DNA of 64,000 nt, from contig NZ_BMLQ01000002.1 of assembly GCF_014645315.1 (NCBI RefSeq), positions 62,001-126,000 on the forward strand. Reading direction: 5' to 3'. Of this stretch, positions 45,126-53,403 are shown piece after piece. Position numbers and translations under genes: made by a program. The stretch's first letter is position 1. Each line of letters opens with the position of its first letter. The DNA comes from Citricoccus zhacaiensis. Lineage in GTDB: Bacteria > Actinomycetota > Actinomycetes > Actinomycetales > Micrococcaceae. The notes below the pieces were generated by a model. It was not told the origin of the DNA, searched no databases, and saw nothing but the letters and a program-made list of their open reading frames with translations.

Positions 45126-46330
45126 CGGGCACCCTCGGGGTTGTACACAGCCTCGGCCAGGGCCACGAGCGCCTGGGGCGTCTGGGGCCCGTAGGACATC
45201 AGCTGTCCGTCCGGGACGTCCACGATGCGCTGCTTCTGACCGGCCGCGGTCTGGGTGACTCCGGGACGCTCCAGCAGGCCGGTGAGTCCACCGGTGGACT
45301 CCAGGCCGTCGGCCATGACGAGGATGACGTCCGGGTTCAGGGCGGCCAGCGCCTCGGCATTGGCCGGCTTGGTGCCGGTGATGCCGGCCTGTTCGGCTGC
45401 GTTGAGCGCACCGACGCTCTCCACCACGTCACCGCCGGAGTCGCTGCCCATGACGAAGAAGATGCCGGCGGTTCCCCGCACGTAGAGGATCGCGGCGCTG
45501 ACCAGGTCCGCCTCGTCGTCCGGCACCAGGGCCTCGATCCGGGCCTGGGCGGTCTCCATCTCGGCGTCGTAGCGCTCGACCAGGGCCTCGCCGGCCTCCG
45601 GGACACCGAGGGCCCGGGCGACCTGGACCATCATGTCTTCGTTGGTCTCCAGACTGCGGTCCGGGTCGAACATCACCAGGGTGATGCCGGCGGAACGGAG
45701 CTGGTCGTACACTTCGGGCGGGCCGAGGGTGGTATCCGCCAGGACGACGGTTGGGCGCAGGGACAGGATGGCCTCGGCATTGAGGTCGTGTCCGCTGGAG
45801 GTGACCAGGGGCAGGTCCGCCATGGCGGACGAGGTGTCCGAGGAAGTCCGTCCCACCAACCGGTCGCCGAGACCGAGACCGGTCACGATGTCCGAGAAGG
45901 TGCCGTAGAGGTCAAGCGCGAGGATCCGGTCCGCGCTCTCGATCGTCACGTCCTGGCCGTCGTGGTCCGTGACGGTGACGGGCAGTTCGGGTGTCTGGGG
46001 GTTCTCGATCGGCAGGATCTCGGCGACGGCCTCGGCCGTGGAGGGGCCCTCGATGCTGGCGGGATCCGGCAGGTCGAGCGCCGGAGCCTCGGAGGCGTCT
46101 GCGGAGGCGGTGACGTCTGGGGATGCGGAGGTCGCGCCGGTGCCACTACCGCCGGCGGAACTCGTCGTTGCCGGGGTTGAGCCGGACGTCGCCGCGTCCG
46201 AGGGGGCGCCGGTGGCGCCACAGCCGGTCAGGGCCACGGTGATGGCCAGCAGGGTGGCGGTCACCGTTCCGGCCAGGGCACGACGCCGGCCGGTGGGCCG
46301 GGTCTGCCGGGAGGGGTGCATGGGAGTCAT
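45122..46330 (-). CDS. hmuT: Heme-binding lipoprotein HmuT
   Basis: A 402-residue substrate-binding lipoprotein with a lipobox ending at Cys37 (AITVALTGC). A ~75-residue Ser/Thr/Ala-rich linker precedes the periplasmic-binding-protein domain, where ILALDLYGTFSDIVTGLGLGDRLVGRTSSD begins the first lobe and ALNAAEQAGITGTKPANAEALAALNPDVILVM lies in the second. It passes heme to HmuUV. I chose ATG 46330; a second ATG is in frame at 46321. A hairpin at 46391-46429 separates it from the HtaA-domain gene. Confidence 0.9.
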   Translation of the reverse strand: MTPMHPSRQTRPTGRRRALAGTVTATLLAITVALTGCGATGAPSDAATSGSTPATTSSAGGSGTGATSASPDVTASADASEAPALDLPDPASIEGPSTAEAVAEILPIENPQTPELPVTVTDHDGQDVTIESADRILALDLYGTFSDIVTGLGLGDRLVGRTSSDTSSAMADLPLVTSSGHDLNAEAILSLRPTVVLADTTLGPPEVYDQLRSAGITLVMFDPDRSLETNEDMMVQVARALGVPEAGEALVERYDAEMETAQARIEALVPDDEADLVSAAILYVRGTAGIFFVMGSDSGGDVVESVGALNAAEQAGITGTKPANAEALAALNPDVILVMADGLESTGGLTGLLERPGVTQTAAGQKQRIVDVPDGQLMSYGPQTPQALVALAEAVYNPEGAR

Positions 46331-46390
46331 GGTGGAAGTCCTAGGTCGGGCCCCGAGGGATCCGAGGCCCGGCCGGGTCAGGTGTGGTTC

Positions 46391-46429
46391 CGGTCCGCCT
46401 GCCGCGCTCAACGCGCGGAAGGCGGACCG
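46391..46429 (-). promoter_or_regulatory. Intercistronic hairpin between the HtaA-domain gene and hmuT
   Basis: CGGTCCGCC pairs with GGCGGACCG, with an inner CCGCGC/GCGCGG stem. It lies 61 bases upstream of hmuT and 36 bases after the HtaA-gene stop on the minus strand. It may act as a partial terminator or RNA stabiliser that sets the surface protein to transporter ratio. Confidence 0.5.
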
Positions 46430-46464
46430 ATGGGGGTGGTGGTCAGCTCTACCACGTCGCCGGG

Positions 46465-48654
46465 TCAGGCGGCGTGGCTGCCCTGCTGGCGCCGGGCCAG
46501 GACCAGTGCCAGAGCGCCGAGGGCAAGAAGCCCGCCACCGGCCGCGATCAGCCCGGTGGTCTCCGCGCCGGTGGAGGCCAGTTGCACAGAGCCGGGCTCC
46601 TGGCCGGTGGCGTACTGGCCGGTTCCGTCCTTGACCAGGACCTGCTGGCAGTCCGTGCCCTCGCCCAGCGGCAGGGTGAGACTGATCGGATCCAGCGCGG
46701 TACCGGCCTCGTAGAAGCCAGCGAAGGCCTCCGCGCCGGCAGCCGTCAGGGTGGCACTGGCACCGTTGAGCGAGACGCTGTTCTGACCGACGGACAGGTT
46801 CGAGGTGTTCACGGTGGCGAAGGTGACATTGCTCCGGCTGAAGCCGTCTCCTTCCATGGACGAGGACGTCACGTCCGCGATGATCACGGCGGACGACGGG
46901 CTCGTCTGCTTGAACCGGAGGTTGGACAGGTTCATGTCCAGCACGCCGTCATGCCCGGTGAAGTGCACGGAACCGCCGAAGGTCACGGTGCCGGTGCGGG
47001 AGTCCTTGGCATAGGAGCCGTTGCCGCCACCGAAGGTGAAGGCGCTGCCCGCGTAGGACGCGCCGCCGCCGAGGGTCCAGCCGCCCTGGGCGATGCCGCC
47101 GCGGATGTAGTTGCGGAAGGAGGACTTGAGCCCCCAGTTCAGGGTGGCACCGGAGACCTCGTTGGCCGCGCAGACGGTCTGGTAGACCGGCTTGGTATCG
47201 CTCGCCCCGGGCTGGCCATCGGTGTTGTCACTGCCGTTGCCGGTCACCGTGCCGTTTCCGCCACCGGTCCCCTGGCCTCCGGAGGCGTTCGGGGACGTCG
47301 GGGCCGGTGCCGGGGTGGCGCCGCTGTTGTCCTCACCGGCGCCAGGGGTGCCGGATCCTTCCGAGGGCGCGGTGTCGGACAGTCGCACGATCACGTCCTG
47401 GGAGGTGTCGGTGCGTCCCTGACCGTGGGCCTTGGAGGTGTAGATCGCATAGTCGGAGGCATCAGCACCGGAGGGCAGGGTCACCGACAGGGAGAACGAA
47501 CCGTCCGCGTTGAGCTTGGCGGTGCGGCCCATATCGATCGACCCGTTCTCATACTCCGTGGCAACGGCCACGGTCTGCCCCTCCACGAGGACGCCCGCGG
47601 AGGAGGCCTGGTAGAAACCGGCCTGTCCGGCCTCGCCGAGTCCGACGTAGATGCCGGGCGCCGCGGTGGAGAAGCCGGCGCCCTTGACGGTGACCGTGTC
47701 GTTGTCCGGAGCGGAGGCGGTGACCCGGGGGGCGCCGTTGTCCGGAGCCGGGGTGGACGGCTCATCCGTCGGGGTCGGAGCCGGAGTGGACGGCCCATCC
47801 GTCGGGGTCGGCGTGGGTTCCGGCGTCGGCTCCGGAGTCGGAGCAGGGGCGAACTCCAACACGACGCTGGCGTCCTGGGACGGGTCGCCGACGCCCTGGC
47901 CATGGGCCTTGGAGGAGAACACGGAGTAGGAGGTGCCGTCGCCTGCGGGGGCCGTGAGGGTAGCCGTGAAGGACCCCTCGGCGGAGATCCGTGCGGCGGG
48001 GACATATACCGTGTCCGCCTGGCTGATGGCCCCTGAGTTCGCGGCGGCGTAGAAACCGCCGGCGGAGGTCGGGGCGACGCCCAGGTAGACGCCGGGGCCC
48101 TCCGTGGAGAAATTGGTGCCGGTCACCGCGAACTCACCGCCGGCGGCGGGCACCTCCGTCGCGGTCAGCGCCGGCGGGGCGGCCGGGGCCGGCTCGGCGT
48201 ACGTGATCGGGGTGATGGAGTTCTGTGACGGATCGGCGAAGCCCTGACCGTGGGCCTTGGAGGTGTAGGCGGCCAGGCCACCTTCGGGCTCCGTGGGCAG
48301 CGTGGTGGTGAAGGTGAAGGTGCCGTCGGCCTGCATCCGCTCAGTACGGCCCATCTCGGAGTCGCCCACCTCAGCGGTGGGGCTGACGTAGACGGTCTGG
48401 TCCTCCAGGAGGCTGCCGCTGCCCTGGTAGAAGCCGGGCAGGCCGCTGGGGCCGATGCCGAGGTAGATGCCAGGGGCCTCGGCGGAGAAACCGGCACCCG
48501 AGACGGTGACCTGCCCGCCGCCGTCGGGGGCCTCGGTGATGGAGACGGTGGGGGCGGCGCTGGCGGGCAGAGCCGTGAGCCCGAAGGAGGCGAGCAGCAC
48601 TGCGGTGGCCATGGCCACCCAGCGCAGGACGCGTCGGTGAATGGGGGTCTTCAT
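46465..48654 (-). CDS. Cell-wall heme-binding HtaA-domain protein with three repeats
   Basis: A 729-residue surface protein: signal peptide (1-34, ending PASAA), three ~110-residue repeats (about 35-150, 163-266 and 307-425), each with GAGFS/GTNFS...APGIYLG or GPGVYLG, GFY and SKAHGQG near its end; Pro/Thr-rich linkers; an HtaA domain (about 500-670) of the type that binds heme in corynebacteria (YIRGGIAQGGWTLGGGASYAG; HFTGHDGVLDMNLSNLRF); and a C-terminal LASTG sorting signal (about 693) with one membrane helix and RRQQ tail. It would capture heme outside and pass it to HmuT. Start ATG 48654 follows GGAGAGGA. First gene of the operon, under the IdeR-type box. The repeats are not a family I can name. 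Confidence 0.87.
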   Translation of the reverse strand: MKTPIHRRVLRWVAMATAVLLASFGLTALPASAAPTVSITEAPDGGGQVTVSGAGFSAEAPGIYLGIGPSGLPGFYQGSGSLLEDQTVYVSPTAEVGDSEMGRTERMQADGTFTFTTTLPTEPEGGLAAYTSKAHGQGFADPSQNSITPITYAEPAPAAPPALTATEVPAAGGEFAVTGTNFSTEGPGVYLGVAPTSAGGFYAAANSGAISQADTVYVPAARISAEGSFTATLTAPAGDGTSYSVFSSKAHGQGVGDPSQDASVVLEFAPAPTPEPTPEPTPTPTDGPSTPAPTPTDEPSTPAPDNGAPRVTASAPDNDTVTVKGAGFSTAAPGIYVGLGEAGQAGFYQASSAGVLVEGQTVAVATEYENGSIDMGRTAKLNADGSFSLSVTLPSGADASDYAIYTSKAHGQGRTDTSQDVIVRLSDTAPSEGSGTPGAGEDNSGATPAPAPTSPNASGGQGTGGGNGTVTGNGSDNTDGQPGASDTKPVYQTVCAANEVSGATLNWGLKSSFRNYIRGGIAQGGWTLGGGASYAGSAFTFGGGNGSYAKDSRTGTVTFGGSVHFTGHDGVLDMNLSNLRFKQTSPSSAVIIADVTSSSMEGDGFSRSNVTFATVNTSNLSVGQNSVSLNGASATLTAAGAEAFAGFYEAGTALDPISLTLPLGEGTDCQQVLVKDGTGQYATGQEPGSVQLASTGAETTGLIAAGGGLLALGALALVLARRQQGSHAA

Positions 48655-48767
48655 GGAGTCCTCTCCGTGGGAACGGCCCGGCACAGAAGGCGCGGACCGT
48701 CCAAAGGTGCTAGTGAGATGCCTGCCGAGCGCATTACGAAACGGTTGTGTGGCGCATTCAGCTAACG

Positions 48768-48787
48768 TTAAGGTAAGCCTTACCTAA
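48768..48787. promoter_or_regulatory. IdeR/DtxR-type iron box in the divergent heme promoter
   Basis: TTAAGGTAAGCCTTACCTAA is a near-perfect palindrome that matches the DtxR/IdeR consensus (TTAGGTTAGGCTAACCTAA) in most positions. It lies between the divergent HtaA-domain gene (114 bases from its ATG) and heme oxygenase gene (80 bases). It should repress both directions when iron is plentiful. Confidence 0.9.
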
Positions 48788-48866
48788 ACAAATCACAAGT
48801 TGTCTGCGAAGATGACGTGAGTCACGCCGCGCACCCCCGCACCGGCACCTTCCGAAAGGGCGTCAC

Positions 48867-49541
48867 ATGACCGCCACCCCCGTACCGACCCTCTCGGCCC
48901 GCGTTCGCGAGCTGACCCAGGCCGACCACCACGAGGCCGAGACCTCCACGTTCATCACCGATCTCATGGGCGGACGTCGCTCAGCCCGGGACTATGCCCT
49001 CCTGCTGTCCCAGTACGAGCACATCTATCACCAGCTGGAGGACTCCGTGGCCCTGGCCCGCGTCACCTCCCCGGGCCCCGTGGCGGACCTGTTCGACCCC
49101 GCACTCGAGCGGGCCCCCTTCATCCGGCAGGATCTGGCGAACCTGATGCCCGCGGCCGGCCTGGACGAGGCCCCCGCCGAGCTGCCGTCCACGCGGGCCT
49201 ACGTGCGGCGCATCGCCGAAGTGGAGCATGACCACGCCCGGCTCGCCGCCCACCACTACCTGCGGTACCTGGGCGACCTCTCCGGCGGTCAGGCCATCGG
49301 CAAGATGGTGTCCCGCCACTACGGGCTGAACCCGGACCAGTTGGCCATGTACCGGTTCGAGGGGATCGAGAAGCCCAAGGTCTACAAGGACGGCTACCGG
49401 CTGAAGCTGGACTCACTCGGCCTGACGCCGGAACAGGAGGATGCCTTCATCGAAGAGGCATCCCGAGGCTTCCAATTCAACAAGGACATGTTCCGGGACC
49501 TGGACGGACTGTCCCGCAGGCTGGCCGGCGTCGCCGCCTGA
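48867..49541 (+). CDS. hmuO: Heme oxygenase HmuO
   Basis: A 224-residue heme oxygenase that opens heme to biliverdin, CO and Fe2+. His21 in QADHHEAETSTF aligns with the proximal heme His of diphtheria HmuO; the distal-helix motif YLGDLSGGQAIGKM and YRFEGIEKPKVYKDGYR are present. Length is normal. It faces the HtaA-domain gene across an IdeR-type box and completes the pathway: capture, import, cleavage. Confidence 0.96.
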   Translation: MTATPVPTLSARVRELTQADHHEAETSTFITDLMGGRRSARDYALLLSQYEHIYHQLEDSVALARVTSPGPVADLFDPALERAPFIRQDLANLMPAAGLDEAPAELPSTRAYVRRIAEVEHDHARLAAHHYLRYLGDLSGGQAIGKMVSRHYGLNPDQLAMYRFEGIEKPKVYKDGYRLKLDSLGLTPEQEDAFIEEASRGFQFNKDMFRDLDGLSRRLAGVAA

Positions 49542-49629
49542 GCAGCTGGCGCCCAGGGCTGCGGATGGCCAGGGTTGCGGACACCAGGGCCACAGTGAGG
49601 CCCATGACGCTTCGGAACGACGAGACCCG

Positions 49630-50490
49630 CTACGCGTCCGGGAAGATCTGCCCGATCGGCTCGCTCTTCTCAGCCTGGAAGGCCTCCTCGGCGCGGCCGT
49701 AGGCCCAGTAGGCGGACAGGGACATCCGCCGGCGATCCACGCCGCGGACGTCCGCGAGGTAGCGGCGCAGGTCCTTCACCATCTCCCGCTCACCGTGCGC
49801 GAAGACCTGGACGTCACCCTCGCGCCACGGCGCCTCGATGACCGCATGGGCCAGCGTGGTGGACTCCGGCGTGAAGATGCCGCCGCGGTGGAGCCAGGTG
49901 ACCTCGATGCCCTCCGGGGCGGTCAGGGCGACCTCGTCCTCCGGCCCGGTGACCTCGATGATGGCGAGGCCGACGGCATCCGATGGCATGGCCTCCAGCG
50001 CGGAGGAGATGGCGGGAACGGCCGACTCGTCCCCGGCCAGCAGGTGCCAGTCGGCCGCCGGATCGGGGAGGTACATCCCCCCGGGACCGCCGAAGGTGAC
50101 GGGGTCGCCGATACTGGCGTTGGCCGCCCAGGGGCCGGCGAGGCCCTCGTCCCCGTGCACCACGAAGTCGACGGTGAGGGTGCCGGCGTCGTGGTCCACG
50201 GACCGCACCGTGTAGGTGCGGCGCACGGGCATCTTCTCCGGGGGCAGGGACTCGCGGAGTTTCTCCATGTCATAGGGCATCGTCAGGCCCAGGGCCGGGT
50301 CCGCGAACATCAGCTTGATGTACTTGTCCGTGGCGTCCTTGTCCTGATAGTCCGAGAACCCCGGCCCACCCAGCGTCAGGCGCACCAGGTGCGCGCTGAT
50401 CCGCTCGGTGGCGACCACCTCGAGCAGGACCGGCGGCTTGGGCTGGCGCGGAGGACGGGCACCACCGCGGACGGAGGGGGACGTAGACAT
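49630..50490 (-). CDS. Siderophore-interacting (SIP) family FAD reductase
   Basis: A 286-residue SIP-family flavoprotein of normal length, without the His-rich extension of the one at 41873-43075. It has RLTLGGPGFSDY, PVRRTYTVRSVD (FAD), FGGPGGMYLPDP, LLAGDESAVPAISS and GVDRRRMSLSAYWAYGRAEEAF. It probably reduces ferric siderophores or helps iron release. It is convergent with hmuO, and I see no iron box upstream. GAAAGAGGA precedes the ATG. Confidence 0.9.
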   Translation of the reverse strand: MSTSPSVRGGARPPRQPKPPVLLEVVATERISAHLVRLTLGGPGFSDYQDKDATDKYIKLMFADPALGLTMPYDMEKLRESLPPEKMPVRRTYTVRSVDHDAGTLTVDFVVHGDEGLAGPWAANASIGDPVTFGGPGGMYLPDPAADWHLLAGDESAVPAISSALEAMPSDAVGLAIIEVTGPEDEVALTAPEGIEVTWLHRGGIFTPESTTLAHAVIEAPWREGDVQVFAHGEREMVKDLRRYLADVRGVDRRRMSLSAYWAYGRAEEAFQAEKSEPIGQIFPDA

Positions 50491-50590
50491 GGAGTCCTCT
50501 TTCGGAGTCGATGACGCATTCAGTTCGACCGTACGTCATTTCGCGCCGGCACCCCCTGCAGTTACCCGGCGGGCGGAATCCGGGCGGTTC

Positions 50591-51964
50591 TCAGCGCCGG
50601 AAGGCGGCCCCCCGGTGGTCGTCCGCCAGGCGCGGGCCGTCGCCCAGGATCACCTCGCGGAGGGTCCCGACGCCGGCCCCCTCGGCCGGTTCTTCCGGCA
50701 GCAGTCCGCGCCGCCGCAGCTCCGGAGACACCAGGTCTGAGAACCGCTCGAGGTCCGCCGGGCGGACGGCCGCCGAGATGTTGAAACCGTCCACGTCCGT
50801 GGCCTCCTGCCAACGGATCAGCTCGTCCACCACGGTCTGCGGGGAGCCGGCGATGACCGGTCCGCGGCCGCCGACGGCGATGAACTCGGCGAGGTCCCGG
50901 ACGGTCCAGGTCCGGTCCGGCGACAGCTTGGTGAAGGCCGCGAGCGCCGACTGGTTCGCCTCGGTCTTGATGTACTCCAACGGGGCGTCCGGGTCCGAGC
51001 CGTCCAGGTCCACGCCGGTCCATCCGCCGAACAGGGCTAGGGCGCCGTCGATGTCCACGAACTCCCGGTAGCCCTCGAGCCGGGCCTGGGCCTCCTCGTC
51101 CGTGTCCGCGACCACCACGGTGGCCATGGTGAAGATCCGGATCGCGTCCCGGGAACGCCCGCGTTCGGCCAGCCCGGCACGGATGTCATCCACCCACTGG
51201 CGGACGAGGGCGGTGGTGTTGCCGATCAGGAAGATGGCCTCGGCGTGGTCCAGGGCGAAGTCCTGGCCCCGTTTCGAGGCCCCCGCCTGGAACAGGAAGG
51301 GGGTGCCCTGAGGGCCGGGATGGGTCAGGGCCTGGTCCGGCACGGAGAAGAACCGGCCACGGTGGCCCACGGGGTGGACCTTCTCCGGGTCCACGAAGAC
51401 GCCTCGCTCCCGGTCGGCCACCACGGCTCCCGCCTCGAAGGATCCCTCGAAGAGCTTGTACATGACCTCCAGGTACTCGTCCGCACGGTCGTAGCGCTCG
51501 TCATGCGGGATCTGCTGGTCCATGCCGAGGTTCCGGGCCGCCGAGTCCTGGTAGGAGGTCACCACGTTCCACGCGATGCGGCCGCGGGTCAGGTGGTCCA
51601 GGGTGGCGAACGTGCGGGCCAGCAGGTACGGAGCCTCGTAGGTGACGGAGGCGGTGATCCCGAAGCCGAGGCGCTCTGTCACGGCGGCCATGGCGGGCAC
51701 CACCACGAGCGGGTCCAGCAGCGGAACCTGCACGCCGCCGCGCAGCGTGGCGTCGGTGGAGTCCCGGTAGACGTCATACACGCCGGGGATGTCCGCCAGG
51801 AAGAGGGACGCAAACCCGCCCCGCTCCAGGGTGCGGGCCAGTCCGGTCCAGTACCCCAGGGTGTCGAACCCCGAAACCCCGGACTCCGGGTGCCTCCACA
51901 GGCCCGGCGACTGGTGCACGGGGACCATCATGTCGAAGGCGTTCAGGAGGAGGGGGCGGGTCAT
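50591..51964 (-). CDS. FMN-dependent monooxygenase, DszA/NtaA type (copy 3)
   Basis: A 457-residue LLM flavin monooxygenase, the most divergent of the three in the window: LLNAFDMMVPVHQSPGLWRHPES, ARTFATLDHLTRGRIAWNVVTSYQDSAARNLG and DGFNISAAVRPADLERFSDLV. The AWNVVTS segment resembles DszA, which cleaves cyclic sulfones. It is the last gene of an operon with an MFS transporter and a DszC-like enzyme, overlapping the MFS gene by 4 bases, so a DszC-then-DszA style two-step oxidation is likely. The upstream SAM-I riboswitch ties it to sulfur. Confidence 0.88.
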   Translation of the reverse strand: MTRPLLLNAFDMMVPVHQSPGLWRHPESGVSGFDTLGYWTGLARTLERGGFASLFLADIPGVYDVYRDSTDATLRGGVQVPLLDPLVVVPAMAAVTERLGFGITASVTYEAPYLLARTFATLDHLTRGRIAWNVVTSYQDSAARNLGMDQQIPHDERYDRADEYLEVMYKLFEGSFEAGAVVADRERGVFVDPEKVHPVGHRGRFFSVPDQALTHPGPQGTPFLFQAGASKRGQDFALDHAEAIFLIGNTTALVRQWVDDIRAGLAERGRSRDAIRIFTMATVVVADTDEEAQARLEGYREFVDIDGALALFGGWTGVDLDGSDPDAPLEYIKTEANQSALAAFTKLSPDRTWTVRDLAEFIAVGGRGPVIAGSPQTVVDELIRWQEATDVDGFNISAAVRPADLERFSDLVSPELRRRGLLPEEPAEGAGVGTLREVILGDGPRLADDHRGAAFRR

Positions 51965-53403
51965 ACAGTCGTCCTTTCAGACGTGCTCTCGGTGGGGCGA
52001 TCGGGGTCCGTTGCGGTTCCTGCTGTGGTGCCTGTTGCTGTGCTGGCTGCGGCATGGTGCTCGGAGGACAGCGTGGGATCGCCCACCACCGGGACGGCGT
52101 GCAGGTCCGTGAGCTCCGTGCCGCGTTGCCGGCTGGCCGGATCCTTCGCCGCGAGCGCGGCGGCGACGGAGATGACGGACAGCACCGTCAGGTAACCGGC
52201 GATCAGCCACGGGGCCTCCCCGCCGGCGGCGAACAGCAGGGCGGCGATCATCGGCATCAGCCCGCCGCCCAGGACCGTGCCGACCTGGTAGCCCAGGCTC
52301 ACCCCCGAGTACCGGACGTGGACGGGGAACTGTTCGGCGAACCACGCCGCCTGCGGCCCGTAGATCGCGTCGTGGATGAGATTGATGCCCAGGATCACCA
52401 CGAGGGGCAGGAACGCGAGCGGGCCGGCGTCGAGGAAGGCGAAGAGGACCCAGCCGAAGACGCCGATGGCGGCATAGGCGGCCGCGGACAGGATCCGGCG
52501 GCCGATCCGGTCGGACAACCAGCCCCAGAACGGCGTGGAGAACAGGCCGATCGCCGAGGCCACCATCACCGCGGTCACGCCCGAGGCGCTGTCCCCGCGC
52601 ACGTCCCTGAGGTAGGTCAGCATGTACACGGTGACGAGGTAGTAGATGGCGTTCTGGGCCAGTCGCAGCCCGATGGTGACCAGCAGCGGCCGCCGGTGGT
52701 GGACCAGCAGCTCCTTCAGGGGCGCCTTGGCCACGTTGCCCGAAGCCCGGTGCTCCAGGAACTCGGGGGCGTCGGCCACGCCGAGCCGGATCCACAGGCC
52801 CACAGCCACCAGCAGGGCGGAGAGCAGGAACGGGATGCGCCAGCCGAAGGCGGCGAACTGCTCGGCGCTCATCACGTTCTGCATGATGAAGAACGCCCCG
52901 GTGGCCAGCAGCATGCCGGCGGAGGAGCCGATCTGGGTGAAGGATCCGAAGAAGCCGCGGTGCCGTGCCGGCGCGTGCTCCACGCTCAGCAGCGCCGAAC
53001 CGCCCCATTCGGCCCCGGCGGACAGGCCCTGGAGGATCCGCAGGAACACCAGCCCGACGACGGCCCACCACCCGATGACCTCGAAGGTGGGCATCAGACC
53101 GATCAGGGTGGAGGCCACCCCCATCAGCACCAGGGATGCGACCAGCAGCGCCTTGCGGCCGATCCGGTCCCCCAGGTGGCCGGCGATGATCCCGCCCAGC
53201 GGCCGGGCGATCACCCCGACGGCGAGGGTCGCGAAGGAGGCGACGATCCCGCCAAGCTCGGTGGCCATCGGGAAGAACTGGACGTTGAAGATCAGCGCCG
53301 CGGCCGTGCCGTAGAGGTAGAAGTCGTACCACTCGATGGTGGTGCCGGCGAAGGCGGAGGCCAGCACCCGCTTCTTGCCGGAGAGGATGTTCGTGGCGCC
53401 CAT
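51961..53403 (-). CDS. MFS transporter, metabolite:H+ symporter (MHS) family
   Basis: A 480-residue 12-helix importer of the MHS family: start LSGKKRVLASAFAGTTIEWYDFYLYGTAAALIFNVQFFP, loop GHLGDRIGRKALLVASLVLMG, and RILQGLSAGAEWGGSALLSVEHAPARHRG, all typical. Position between two sulfur oxygenase genes suggests it imports their organosulfur or sulfonate substrate. It overlaps both neighbours (by one and four bases). A ~40-residue Thr/Ala-rich tail is unusual. Confidence 0.9.
   Translation of the reverse strand: MGATNILSGKKRVLASAFAGTTIEWYDFYLYGTAAALIFNVQFFPMATELGGIVASFATLAVGVIARPLGGIIAGHLGDRIGRKALLVASLVLMGVASTLIGLMPTFEVIGWWAVVGLVFLRILQGLSAGAEWGGSALLSVEHAPARHRGFFGSFTQIGSSAGMLLATGAFFIMQNVMSAEQFAAFGWRIPFLLSALLVAVGLWIRLGVADAPEFLEHRASGNVAKAPLKELLVHHRRPLLVTIGLRLAQNAIYYLVTVYMLTYLRDVRGDSASGVTAVMVASAIGLFSTPFWGWLSDRIGRRILSAAAYAAIGVFGWVLFAFLDAGPLAFLPLVVILGINLIHDAIYGPQAAWFAEQFPVHVRYSGVSLGYQVGTVLGGGLMPMIAALLFAAGGEAPWLIAGYLTVLSVISVAAALAAKDPASRQRGTELTDLHAVPVVGDPTLSSEHHAAASTATGTTAGTATDPDRPTESTSERTTV

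Noticed and set aside
46384-48036. A 550-codon frame opposite the HtaA-domain gene
   Set aside because: Repeats in it mirror the repeats of the real gene; no start signal or domain.
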